Shown piece by piece: positions 31,335 through 42,400 of a DNA stretch of 64,000 bases (within the stretch, counting starts at the first letter, position 1; every line of letters begins with the position of its first letter). Position numbers and translations under genes: made by a program. Under the pieces are notes generated by a model. That model worked only from the letters and a program-made list of their open reading frames with translations, was not told where the DNA came from and ran no database searches. The stretch is from Brachyhypopomus gauderio (taxonomy: Eukaryota; Chordata; Actinopteri; Gymnotiformes; Hypopomidae): contig NC_135212.1 in assembly GCF_052324685.1 (NCBI RefSeq), forward strand, positions 24,032,816 through 24,096,815. Direction: 5' to 3'.

Positions 31335-32215
31335 TCAAAAGCAGAGAGGTCAGACTGGGGTAGGGTTGTAAAGAAGAGTGAGGTACTGTACACAGCTGGT
31401 GTTGTTATTAGTCTCTACACAACTCTGACTATTCTATGAAGGTCTTACAGTTGTATGTTAGACCACCAGTTCATTTACACACGTCATTGATTTGTGTCAC
31501 TTTTGATAACTTTTTTATGGTTCTGATGTTCACTTATTTGTCTGTACAGAAAGAAGCTGCTATTTTATTCTTTATTTCTTTTATGGATGTTATCGAAATA
31601 TATATAAAGAAATCCTTCAGGTTTAATATTTTATGATCTCCACTACAGTCCATTTTCATATGCTTTATACTCTGCAAAAAAAGAACAAAAACAAAAAACA
31701 ACACCAGAAAAAGAAAAACTCTATTTACCAAGTGATTGTTGAGATTGTCCAGATTGCCACATAAAGTCCATTCATTGGCTTTTGTTTTTTTGTCATTTTT
31801 CTTTTGTCAAAGTATAATTATTATTAATATTATTATAATTACTATTATTATTGTCATGATCTTCATCACCATCATCATCATCAACGTTACTGTGTTTGTG
31901 TAGGTTTTTAAAAATGCCATAGCTAGTTTTGACACCCTTGTAATTGTCAGTTGTCTAGCACTGCACCTGGTCTCGCCCGGTGGGTGCAGCGAAATCTCAG
32001 GTCAAAGTTCACATTTTTCTCTATCCACGCTTTTGCGCCCTAGTGCTCGTGCCGTCTTTTGGAGTCACCATGCCTTCTTGCACCTCTGCTTCCTTGTGGA
32101 CCTTTTCCCAATAGTACATCTGATTCCCCAGTGCCTCATTCTCAAAGCAGGACTCATTAAATGTTTTCCTTTTTTTAAATCAAGGTTTGGTATTATAACC
32201 CATTTGGATAACTTC

Positions 32216-32223
32216 AACTGACA
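32216..32223 (+). promoter_or_regulatory. igf1r: miR-223 seed match (8-mer)
   Basis: AACTGACA is the perfect 8-mer complement of the miR-223 seed. Mammalian IGF1R is a known miR-223 target. Confidence 0.4.
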
Positions 32224-32705
32224 GGGCTAATTGGTTTGTCTTAATTTGCCTTACAAACCACAACCACACAACCACTTGCCAGCTCTCTCCAGCAACATGC
32301 TACCATATGTTCTCTTCTATAGCTGTAACCATCTCATTATGGTCAGACAACTCTGACATAGCAAGTATCACTGGTCAAATCTGATCTGCAAACCAAATAC
32401 AGTAGGGTGAGTTAGCGTAAGGTCATGGGGTCACGTCATTTCAAGGAGGTTGGTTGTGGTAATGGTATTTTTTTCCTTTTTTTTTTTGTTTTGAAGGATT
32501 TCACTTTGTACTTTGAGAAGTGTCACCAATGAATTATTTGTCCCTTCTTAGAAGGTTATTTATTTTATTCTATTTTATTTTTGTGTTATCAGTTTCAATC
32601 ACTGTATAAATGGCCCAATGATTCAGTATAAAGTCTATGATTTATATATATATTTTTTCCATGGTGTGATGACTGGGGACCTTTTCATTTCCTCCAAGCA
32701 TTTAT

Positions 32706-32713
32706 CTACCTCA
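32706..32713 (+). promoter_or_regulatory. igf1r: let-7 seed match (8-mer)
   Basis: CTACCTCA is the perfect 8-mer site for let-7/miR-98. Mammalian IGF1R carries let-7 sites in its 3' UTR. Confidence 0.45.
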
Positions 32714-35120
32714 CTCTTTTTTTATATGTATGTGTATAAAAAGATAAAGTACATCTCACTATCTTTTCATGTCTGTAGGTAACAACCTCAGTCTCTTAAT
32801 TAAAAATCTCATCAGTAACACAAACCACAAACTCTGAGAGGTCTGGAGAGAAGAGGCAGATTAGCTTTTACTGTGTCTGTGGTGTCCATGTTTATAACAT
32901 CCCCTTCTGACTAAGCCACAGCATACACAGCCACTCACAGTCATTCTTTCTTTTAAAAAAGCCATTCTAGCTTCTAGCTCCAGTGATGGTAAAGCACTCT
33001 ACAGACTGTATTGCTCTACCTAATGAAAAGTAAGAGGGTAGAAAACCATGTGAGGCCATGTTTGGAGTCCAAATATCACAGAGCAGCCACTGTTTGGGAT
33101 AGAACCCAAGTGTCATGGCCATCTTCTCTCCCCTCTGTAACACGCAAGGACTTCCACAACCAGGAATCCTCAAATCATGCAACTGGCTTTGAGGACCTGG
33201 CGTACATGGTTGCAACCAAATGCTCTTATTGAATTTCCAAAGCATGGGCACAGAAGTTAAATGAAGGGATATAAAGGTTTGGTTATAGATTATGCTGAAA
33301 CCAACAAAACCACTATTTGGCATAGATTCATTTTTTTCATATGGGCCCCATCATTCATGAACATGACATGTGACAGTTCAGGTTTTTACCACAGTTAATC
33401 ATTCAGGCCCCAGATGGATCTCTGATTTGTAAACAGATAGTGGGTGAAGGTGCCCACACTCTGGTTTGGAAGGGTGACCCATGTAAGGTTAAAATTACAG
33501 CTGTCCTATTAAATCATCATGATGCATGCCTCTGACAAATGTTATGTGATCTAGAATTTCCCAGAACATGAAAATGTTGCTTACAATTTCATGTTACAGT
33601 GGTGTGCAAATGTAGAGTTAAGAGAGATAGAGGGGCAACATGATTGCCCATTAGACTAATCACCTACAATAGTTTTAAGGTCTTGTGCTCATTTCAGTCT
33701 GTGAACCTGTCCTAAACTTGGTGCTGATATTGGGCACCAAGTAGTGTGTTTGGCTCACTATCACCCAAGAGCACCTCCCTCTCTACAGCAGTCTTTGCAG
33801 TTGATGGGACCTTCAGTTTATGTTGGTCCCTTAAACCAAACAAAAATAAATAAATAAATAAAGCTTTGGCCTTTTCAAACTTTAGACTGGATACATTGTG
33901 GCACTGGTCAGGCCTGCCTGACTTTATCTAAAGAATTACCATGGTGTTAACATTTCAGTTCCATTGCCTTGTCATTCCTTGATGTCACCAAACACATAAC
34001 ATGCATTAACCAGCCAAAGATTTGAATGGTCTGGGTCTAGTTGCTCCAAAAACATGTCAGACACTATAATGATCCCAGCCTGTAATGATCATATTGTAAC
34101 ATAACCCCCATGAGTGTATCTTAAGATGTACATTAAATGCTTTGCATTTAGAAAACAAGCTCTCTGTCTTTAGGGAATAGTATCATTTTCAGCACTGTAT
34201 TCGTTCAGATGATCTCAAAGCTTGATCAGATGATCTGTGCTTTTGGCAGACTGGGTTAGATTTGGCAGACTGGGTTAATATTTAGTGTTTGGCATTCTCA
34301 AAACTGTTTCTACACACTGCATTGCCTTTAAAATATCATACTGTTTCTTTTCTTTGGTACTTTTCAAACATTTCAGATGACCACAGATGAAGGGTCTAGA
34401 GTCGTTATGATAGTCCTACACTATATTCTATTTCTGAGAGAGAAGCTCTCTCTTTTCTCTACTGCTGCTCACAATACGCTGCTTCACACTCTTTTGTGTT
34501 TAGGCCTCTCTGATACAGCTGGCGTTCTGAAGCCTTGGACAGACCTCAGCAGAACCATTACATACAAAAAGAACTGAGATTTTTTGCAGGTAATAGGGTG
34601 AATGTTTGCAAAGCACAAAACCCAAGTTAGTTGCCCATAAATCTACCAACCCTGCAAATTATGTTTCATAGCACTTAACAAAGAATAGTTTATAAAGCCC
34701 TGATGTGTACTAATCTTCTGTACTAGAAATTTCAGTGCTGAAAATGGGGCCAGTGATGGAGAGACCTGGTTGGGAGATCAGGTTGCTGGGGGGGGGGGTT
34801 GTGTGGCACAAGACTGAATCCAAATCACCATTCTTTACAAGGCCTTGTGCTTTTGTTGCATATGTGTATGGATGAGAGTGTATCACATATAGATGTAGTG
34901 GTGTAGATTTTGATGTCTTTATAATGAAAAAATAGAGATCAGTGCTATTTATTTGTTTTTCTTTTCTTGCCATGAAATGGAAAAGGTGTTGGCCTGTTGC
35001 AAAGTGAATGTCAGTTTTCATTAAATGCTGCCAAGGTTATTTAGTTAACTGTAGGTTACAGATCTGCTACAGAAATACAAATACATACAGACACAAACAG
35101 GACAGTGATGTCCAGTAGAT

Positions 35121-35128
35121 TACGGGTA
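35121..35128 (+). promoter_or_regulatory. igf1r: miR-99/100 seed match (8-mer)
   Basis: TACGGGTA matches the miR-99/100 seed as an 8-mer. The core contains a CpG, so chance occurrence is rare. IGF1R is an established miR-99/100 target in mammals. It supports a 3' UTR reaching at least this point. Confidence 0.5.
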
Positions 35129-35745
35129 GTCATGACAGAGGGTTAACATGACTAGAATTTAAGAGATACGTTTACAGTAGAAATAGCGCTTGTTGCATTG
35201 TCGGTTCTTTGCAAACCTGTTCTTTAGATTGACTGAGTTTCTCTTTCTCTCTCTCTCTCTCTCTCTGTCAAGTATAACATTAATCATTTTAATGTATTTC
35301 TTCAGAATGCAAAACCTCAGGTTAAGAGAAGATGCATGGATGCATATTCTACTTGCAATAATGAGCTTGAGGTTTTATACACATCATTTCCCAGGCACTG
35401 TTATTTTGCTTGGCATTCCGGGAAAAAATCGGGGACAAAAAAACCAAACACAATATGTAAAAATAAAGGGGCCTCATTCTACTGTACTGAGACATTTTTG
35501 ACTGATGCTTTTAATTTTTCTTTTTGCAAGGAAATGTATCTTTGTCACTAAACAGATTGGTACAGACTGATTTGGTGAACCAGCTTGGGTGGCATTTTCA
35601 TCTTCTCATAAATGTTTCTGAGGACACCTTGTGGTTTGTGTTCTTCTCGCCTCTAGTTGAGATGGTATCCCTTTTACCTACCATTGGCTAAATGTGTACC
35701 TGAAGAATTTTCATGTATTTTCTTTTTTTTTTTCTTAAAATTTGA

Positions 35746-35751
35746 ATTAAA
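35746..35751 (+). terminator. igf1r: Distal poly(A) signal of igf1r
   Basis: ATTAAA in an A/T-rich end region, 33 bp before the pgpep1l stop codon on the other strand. Confidence 0.4.
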
Positions 35752-35783
35752 AAAATTGAATGAGACAAAAGACTGAGGTTTTG

Positions 35784-36075
35784 CTACGTCTTCGTTAATG
35801 CACTCAGATGTTTGCTTGAAGAACCACTTTTCTGTAGCCGCAAGTCCTCCAGAACATTCTTCTGCTCACACTGTTGTTGGCCAGCACTGCGGGTGGACGT
35901 GGTGGGTGGACTGCTGTGTTTGTCCAGCTGCTGTAAGAGGACGAGGACGATGGCCTGAAGCTGTGGCACCAGCCTGTCTGGGTGTGCCAGGCAGCCTGAG
36001 GCGGGCACGTGGATTAGCACCGCCCTGTTTAGGCCGTAGTACAGGGAACAGTAGTACACAAAATCACACAGGTAC
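35784..36075 (-). CDS. pgpep1l: pgpep1l exon 5 (Cys/His catalytic residues, C-tail)
   Basis: 292 nt; acceptor TTCTGTTTTCAG. Encodes YLCDFVYYCSLYYG with catalytic Cys and AVLIHVP with catalytic His, then a helix (LQAIVLVLLQQL) and an unconserved tail to the stop codon. Confidence 0.93.
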
Positions 36076-38096
36076 CTGAAAACAGAAGTGCTCTGGCCAT
36101 GTGAGATCAAACCAAACAGTGAACTCACACAAATAACTGAATTACCATAAAACATAAAAGGTTAGTCAGAGAAAATAATACTGATGTACTGTAATACTAG
36201 CAATTAAGTCAGTGCTGATGTATTACAGAATGATAATACCAGTATTATTCTTGTTTGACCAAAATGAAAACATACAATACGCATTTTCAATCCTGTCAGA
36301 TGATTATATTTTAAAGTAAGACAAGGTTTAACAGTAGTATTAAATAAAAGCAATATATTTATTAACTTAACAATAAAAGTGTGAAAAGCAAAAACAAACC
36401 TGCCTGCATCCCTAGAGTAGATGACATCCATACCCTGCCCTTTCAAGTGCTTTGTGAGGGATCTCATGCTTATAATAGAATCTAATTGCTTGGCTCCCCC
36501 TTCAATGCAGGAGTTACCAGCAGGACAGAAACCACACACATCTCTGTCTCTGTACCCATGGTTCTTTGCTGTCTGTTCTAGAATGATGCATTTGGATCCT
36601 GGTGCTATTCCCAAATGGACAGCAACCTGTTAATCAGACAGAATGTGGATGTGGTCACGAGTGGAGACTTGGATACTATCATCATTTTAAAGCAATAAAA
36701 AGCCTCATAACTTCAAAACCTTGGTGACTGCAAAAAGAACAACTTGTTCTGAAGGGAGCATCATTTTCATTACATGCATATCTCAGATATAGAGTTGCAT
36801 CAAACCATATTGTACCATATAATTTCCAAGTACCGGATTTGTTCTGACCATTTTTCTACATTTGCCAACGGTTTTTATTTGTTATAATCACTAGGGACAT
36901 ATCATTTTAACTGGAAGACCTATGTGGGGACAGGTCTGAGCCTTTGCCACAAACTCGAAGCATGTGGTTTATCAAATCTCTGCTGGCTACTAAACGTCTT
37001 GTATTTGCTGGCTCAGAGATGCATTCATCTGACAATAAGCAAATAAAACAACATAATGTACATACAACTTACACAAATAGAACTAATTATACTTATACTT
37101 AGCCATTATACTGACAACTAATGGCCCGAGTATTGCAGAGATTCTGTACAAAATCTGTTTTAAACATGCCCTCTCCATGTGGGCTATGTTCTATGGAGCA
37201 TAAACAGGGTCATTTAAAGCAAAGCATTTTCATTCTTCATCTCATGCGCGCTGCAATTTATAGAACAAAATGTACAAATAATAATCACGGTTAGAAATAT
37301 TGTTTCCTACTTTTACCCGTAAAAATGACTTATTGCTCCTTCAAGGGCGTCACTTGTACGCACAAGATTGCCTCATTGCCTCGTGCAGGAGAGTCTGGGG
37401 CAAACAGCAACATGTCTTGGCTCAGGCCCTGCCAAGATTATTGAAACTTGCATTTTATGTTTTACTTACCTTTGGTTTCATATTCTGCCATATTTCAGCA
37501 AGGACTTGTTGAGCTTTTGTGTAACTCACAGGAATTTCGACAATATGGACCTCTATTCCCTCACCAAGCCCTGTTCGTTTCAAACTCTAAGGAACATGTG
37601 AAATGTAATCTCTTATTCGGCTTTACTCTTATTCGAGACATGAAATTTCATATTTCAAGTGTGGACAATTCTCTGCATCATTCAGTTTTCTAACTAAATT
37701 AATTTTCTACCTGAATGCCACCACAATGTAACGAACAGAAACAATGTTTAGCAGTTGCATTACCTTATATGCACTTATATTTTGATATAATCATCGAGAT
37801 CATTTTTCTTGTGTGAGCATCGAGAAACGTAATACCTTGGCTGCTTCCCAACTTGGGTTTACCAAGTACTGCCGGAAAGGACCAAATCCTGAACAAAAAC
37901 GGTTTGCAAAAAACGACTGCCAGAAAGTGTAAAAGTGGCCAAAGCATACGTGTGAAAAACTGCTGTCAAAATTCTTCTAACTAGATCTGAATAACGTAGC
38001 ATGAGCTTCAGCAGGCGTAACCTTGCATGCAACCTGAGTGCAATAACATTTCCACGGACCTGTAACCAAGACCACGTCATGTTTCCAATCGCCCAT
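35784..38096 (-). CDS. pgpep1l: Pyroglutamyl-peptidase I-like protein (complete)
   Basis: Cysteine peptidase of family C15, cytosolic, which removes N-terminal pyroglutamate from peptides. Five exons on the minus strand (38096–38060, 37888–37836, 37586–37470, 36626–36400, 36075–35784) sum to 726 nt, a 241-residue protein plus stop in one frame. Seen: MGDWKHDVVLVTGFGPF N-terminus with VNPSW, VEIPVSY strand, LEQ (likely catalytic Glu region), RYLCDF (catalytic Cys) and IHVP (catalytic His). The family is usually about 200 residues; the extra ~35 are a Ser/Gln/Lys-rich C-terminal tail. Position between igf1r and synm matches human PGPEP1L, so that name is preferred over PGPEP1. It starts 535 bp from synm, head to head. 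Confidence 0.93.
36076..36399 (-). other. pgpep1l: pgpep1l intron 4
   Basis: 324 bp, AT-rich; nothing notable. The donor is the weak GTTTGT. Confidence 0.85.
36400..36626 (-). CDS. pgpep1l: pgpep1l exon 4 (central core)
   Basis: 227 nt; acceptor TGATTAACAG, donor GTTTGT. Begins VAVHLGIAPGSK and carries LEQTAKNHGY, CGFCPAGNSC and LDSIISM, collinear with human PGPEP1 LEKCGHNKGY and CRFCPGSQCC. Ends in SRDAG before the split Arg codon. Confidence 0.94.
36627..37469 (-). other. pgpep1l: pgpep1l intron 3
   Basis: 843 bp of AT-rich single-copy sequence; nothing notable. Confidence 0.85.
37470..37586 (-). CDS. pgpep1l: pgpep1l exon 3
   Basis: 117 nt, phase 0 at both ends; acceptor TGTTCCTTAG, donor GTAAGT. 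Thirty-nine codons with GLGEGIEVHIVEIPVSY, matching human GLGDSVDLHVYEIPVEY. Confidence 0.93.
37836..37888 (-). CDS. pgpep1l: pgpep1l exon 2
   Basis: 53 nt; acceptor CCGTTTTTGTTCAG, donor GTATTA. Encodes FGPFRQYLVNPSWEAAK, the family signature loop (human FGPFGEHTVNASW). The Gly codon before it is split with exon 1. Confidence 0.93.
38060..38096 (-). CDS. pgpep1l: pgpep1l exon 1 (start)
   Basis: 37 nt: ATG plus eleven codons (MGDWKHDVVLVT) and one base of the split Gly codon; donor GTCCGT. The VVLVTG strand is the usual beginning of the family, which supports this ATG. Confidence 0.88.
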
Positions 38097-38631
38097 TATC
38101 CTCGGGATTTGAAAAATAAAAACAAAGACTCGCTCTTGCTTCTTTTCTGAGACCTCATACCGATTGTAACAACTCCTTAAACCACATCGCCACTATCTCG
38201 AGACTAGAGGATATCTAGCTTCGAAGAATTTAAAAGAAGATGAGGTCCTGGGCTGTTTTTGAAATCTAAACGAACCCCATAAATTTCATAACTTCAGTAT
38301 TCAGTGGGAACAACCACGAATTAATGGGTGCAACCACGACCAAAACCAGAACGAGTGAGCGGGCTACTCTGCATTGTCCGTTTGCCTCCACTTGGGAGAG
38401 CCACTCTATCACAGTGCTGAGGACGTGTCTGCATTTCACATCCGCTTCTGAAGGCGCGTGAACGGACGAGCTCGTGAACGCGCGCCGCCCCACTGCGCAT
38501 GTCCAGGCTTACCCAGCCTTAACGCAGCATAAACCCAGCTACAGACGCACCGCGAACAACCCTGGAATAATCCCCCCTTATTTAATTACGGCACTTTTCT
38601 TTCAGTACTTCGGTATACACATTCGGAGAAA
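38097..38631. promoter_or_regulatory. Shared pgpep1l/synm promoter region
   Basis: 535 bp between the divergent start codons, holding both 5' UTRs and promoters. The synm half (about 38340–38560) is CpG-rich and includes TGCGCATG (38494–38501), close to an NRF1 site; a TTATTTAATTA A/T block lies near 38577. TTTTCTTTCAG at about 38596–38606 could be a 5' UTR splice acceptor for synm. Confidence 0.6.
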
Positions 38632-39429
38632 ATGTTTCCGTCGAGGAGGCCGTTTGAGAGCGAAAAGCTTCAACTCCAGGAGCTCAATCAAAGGCTTGGC
38701 CATTACTTGTCGAGAGCAAAGTTGTTAGAGCAAGAAAATAGCCACCTAATAAAAGAAATACATTCGCTTAGACAGAACAGGTGTGAAGAATGGGAGAGCA
38801 AACACATGGCCGAACTACGCGAGATGAGGCGGTTGGTGGAGCAGCTATCGTTTGAGAAAAATAAAGCGGAGATGGAACGAGAGAAGCTTCGCAAAGAGTT
38901 TCAGCTGATCCAGGCGATGCGCTCCGACGAGTGCGCTGTAAACAAAAGTATCGATGGTGAATTGAAAGGTTGTGAGATGGAGATCCACCAGGCTCACCAC
39001 ACCAACCAGGCGTTGGAGCAGCGCTTACTTCAGCTGGAGAATGAATATGCGGTTTTGGAAACTGTTCACAGAAAGGAAATTGGCCAGCTTAGGAACCAGG
39101 TACATGAGCGAGTCGTACCTGTGGTAACCCAAACGTATCATGGGCCACCTGTAGTTGGCACGGACGAAGTCCAGCAGTACGCGCTTAACCTGACAGAGAG
39201 CTGGTCGGATACTTTAGAGATGTATCGGCAAAGGGTCGAAGAAATCGAAGATTCGATTAAAGCCGATCAGACGAGGCTGGAGGACATTAGAAGAGAGAAG
39301 ATGCAATATGCGTCAGAAGTGAACAGATTGAGAGCAGAATTGGAGAAACAATCCCAGATGCAGATGGATCTCGAGGAGCAGTTCGTGAACGTGCAAGACA
39401 ATTTTAGAGGAGAGGTCAATCAGTACCAG
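38632..39429 (+). CDS. synm: synm exon 1 (head, coil 1A–2)
   Basis: 798 nt, 266 codons, phase 0 at the donor GTAAAT. The frame is continuous heptad repeat with the helix-initiation motif right after MFPSRRPFES. No other in-frame ATG with a suitable head precedes it. Confidence 0.95.
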
Positions 39430-42400
39430 GTAAATAAACAAAAATGTATTTAAAAATGAAAATCCTTAAGTCTTGAAATGGAACATGGAAACGTTAGTCT
39501 GCGTGTGAGATCAGACACCCCCACCCCCGAGGAGTGCCACACCCACTCATACAAATAAATATTGTAGTAATGGAGACAGCTGTTGTGCTGGCCTACGAAG
39601 TGACATCGCCCTAAAAATAAGTCCCACTAAATCGCGACGGTATACGTGTGTATATCCGTCTCACATTATTAGAATGGAATTATAACAAAGCTTATGTCAC
39701 ACATGAATATCTGACAAATTAAGAATAATTTTTACAGGCTTCACAATCGTAAGACTATTATAGCTGAACACTAACAGAAAGGCTAATGACGTTAACCTAA
39801 TGAACACTTGCTTATTAGCTTATTTAAGACAGTGCATTGTGGTGTGGGATTTAGAGGGAACATTAATATTGCCATTAGAAAAAAACAAAGAAGTGAAAAG
39901 TATGCCATGTCATATTACTGTAAGTAGCACACACGTATTGATTCTCAAGAGGATTTAGGTTTTCCTGAATATATATGCCTGAGACTTCTCCATTTTCAAA
40001 TGAACATTGGCAGTGGGGAAAGAGGGCAAGGGTGGGGTTGTTGCAACAGATGCACAGAAACAGTGGTTCACCAGAATCACTTAGATTCACTTAGTGAATT
40101 CTGTGATTCATTTGAATCACTTAGAGATTTTGTGATTCACTTGTATTTTGTGATTCACAGTGAGATTCACAATTTTCTTATATTGAGAAGGATGCCTGGT
40201 GTTGATAGTCCATAATAAGGACGCATAGTCCACTAGGATAGTCCATTAGGAACCATAAATGTTCGCTATAAATTGTTATCTAAATAAATACAAATAAAAT
40301 AAGCTCAAAAGTCAAGTGTTTGTTAAATTCTGTTAATTCTCATCCACAGTGTGGCATTCTTTAATTTAATGCTAATTATAAATGTAATGAGTTTTCATAT
40401 GTAAAACAGAAGTGCTCTGGATCAGCCTTTACATACACACTCACACCCTGTAGTTCTACCCGTAATCTCACATACCCGACTCAAACATTGACATGCTATG
40501 GGTGACTTTGATCCACTGGTTGAAGAACGGTAAAACAAAATCGATCCGCCTTCTTGTTTTCTATCAGATGTTCATTGAAGAGTTGGAACATGAGCGCAGT
40601 CTTCTGGGCAACACTATTTCAGAAAAGCTGAAGGAACACCAGGACCTCCTACAGGTCAAAATGGGGCTCGGTCTAGAACTGGCTGCATACAGGTAAGGCT
40701 TCTTTCATAAGTGTGCCCTCAGGCATACATATTAGAAGATTTAGATACAGAAGCATTAGGTAATGTGAGCAGAGATAACAGATGAAAAGTTTTAATTACT
40801 ATAAGAACGCAAGCTTCTGTGTGTTTAAATAGTGCATCTTTATTTTGAGGTTCTGTGCTTTCCCAGTAAAATGATTCCCATCTATATGTGACATTTCCTG
40901 TAAACAGGGGCATCAGGCATTCCTTTCTTCTGAGAGAGCACAGATACACTATAGCCTGAATGTAAAAACAACCGGTAAGGAATTAAACATCTGGAAAACA
41001 ACATAAAATGGTCATTATACTAAATCCTCCAGAAAAGGGGAAAAAACTAAACAAAAGGCTGGACTAGAAGGCTGGGCCATAGCTAGAAAAAGGAGGGGAA
41101 AGTAAGAATGAAGTGGGGTTCATCTGTCAAGTCCAGTATCTCTGTATATTACCAGACACCTCAATGGACTTTATCTTGCTTATAACTAATCTATTTTAGG
41201 ACTATGGTCTATGTCATTTATCTTTAAAATTACACAGTGGTGAGTTTAACTTGTTAGTAGTGAATTGAACAGATATTTTCCCTCATCCTGGTACTTCTAC
41301 CTCACAATTGAGCTCAAACAGAGGTTTGACAGAGGTTGTTTTTATACATGTAGATCTTTTTAGCGTCAGTAGTTATGACCCTTAGAAGGAATGTCCTAGT
41401 GAAGAAAACGTTCATTATTTGCTTTTATGTGATGGGGGGGGGGGGGGGGTTATGAAAGGCAAATTTTTCAACATGACAATGAAATTACACGAAAATATGT
41501 AGTGCAGTGTTTGCAACTTGATCACGTGATACAAATTATTTATCAGAACAAAAAAAAAAAACAAATCAAACCTCCAAACTTTCCAAAATATGGAAGAATG
41601 AGGATACATGGGTTATATGAGTGTGAATGACTCTGTCTTTAAGTCCATAGTGGGAAGAATATGTCTTCCCATGGTCTTGTGCCAACACAAGCAGAATGGA
41701 GAATGAAACAGAGACCCCATGCCAAAGCTTTTCACTGACATTAAGAGAATGACTTTTGCTCCACTGGTTTGCACTCAGGGTAACTACATACTATGCAGTG
41801 AAGGCAAACAGGCACTGCTAGCTTTTTCTGCTGTTTCTACATATTGCATTTGCATGTTCATGCATTCCTAATAATGTTTTACAGCTGATCACATTTACAT
41901 GCATGCCCAAACTGTTGTGTCATCTCTTACACATAGTTCTGAGATCCATATGAGTGCTGTATGCAGCAGATACCGATGTCCAACCTTAGCCATTGGAGTT
42001 TATTTTTAGTGGTTTTATCACCAAAGCAACAGAGCAGCTTCAGTCTGCGCATTTGGAAACGCTGCAGAGATTAATAACACAGCCTTGGTTATTGTGTTTG
42101 CATGTTTGTTGTAGGCATTTCAAAGATATACAAAGGCTACTTGTAAAACTTAGACTTCATAAATGTAGGGCAGGTGTGGTGTAAATGCTGTTTGCTTGAA
42201 GAGATTTGTCAGAATATGCCAGTACACATTTCATCAAACTACATTTTCTGTACTGGCTTTAAGATGAAAACTATCTAATTGGGAATATAACTTTAAATAC
42301 TTATACATATCTTCCTTCTTAAGTGGCAACACAAGCAAGCCAATGTGTCACAGAACCACATTCTAAGCCATAAAGAAAACAGAATGTGTTGGGCTTGTTA

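Larger units (their letters stand above)
30242..35751 (+). other. igf1r: igf1r 3' untranslated region (probable extent)
   Basis: About 5.5 kb without a recognisable igf1r exon. A proximal AATAAA lies at 30600–30605 and a distal ATTAAA at 35746–35751. Mammalian IGF1R has a very long 3' UTR targeted by let-7, miR-223 and miR-99/100; perfect 8-mer matches to all three occur here, which argues that the distal end is used. The stretch also contains A/T-rich segments, CATCAT triplets near 31870 and an antisense coding-like block at 31155–31334. Confidence 0.6.

Noticed and set aside
36076..36399. Reading pgpep1l exon 4 through into intron 4 as a single exon
   Set aside because: The frame soon loses family similarity and reaches a stop; splicing at GTTTGT to 36075 restores RYLCDF and the catalytic residues.
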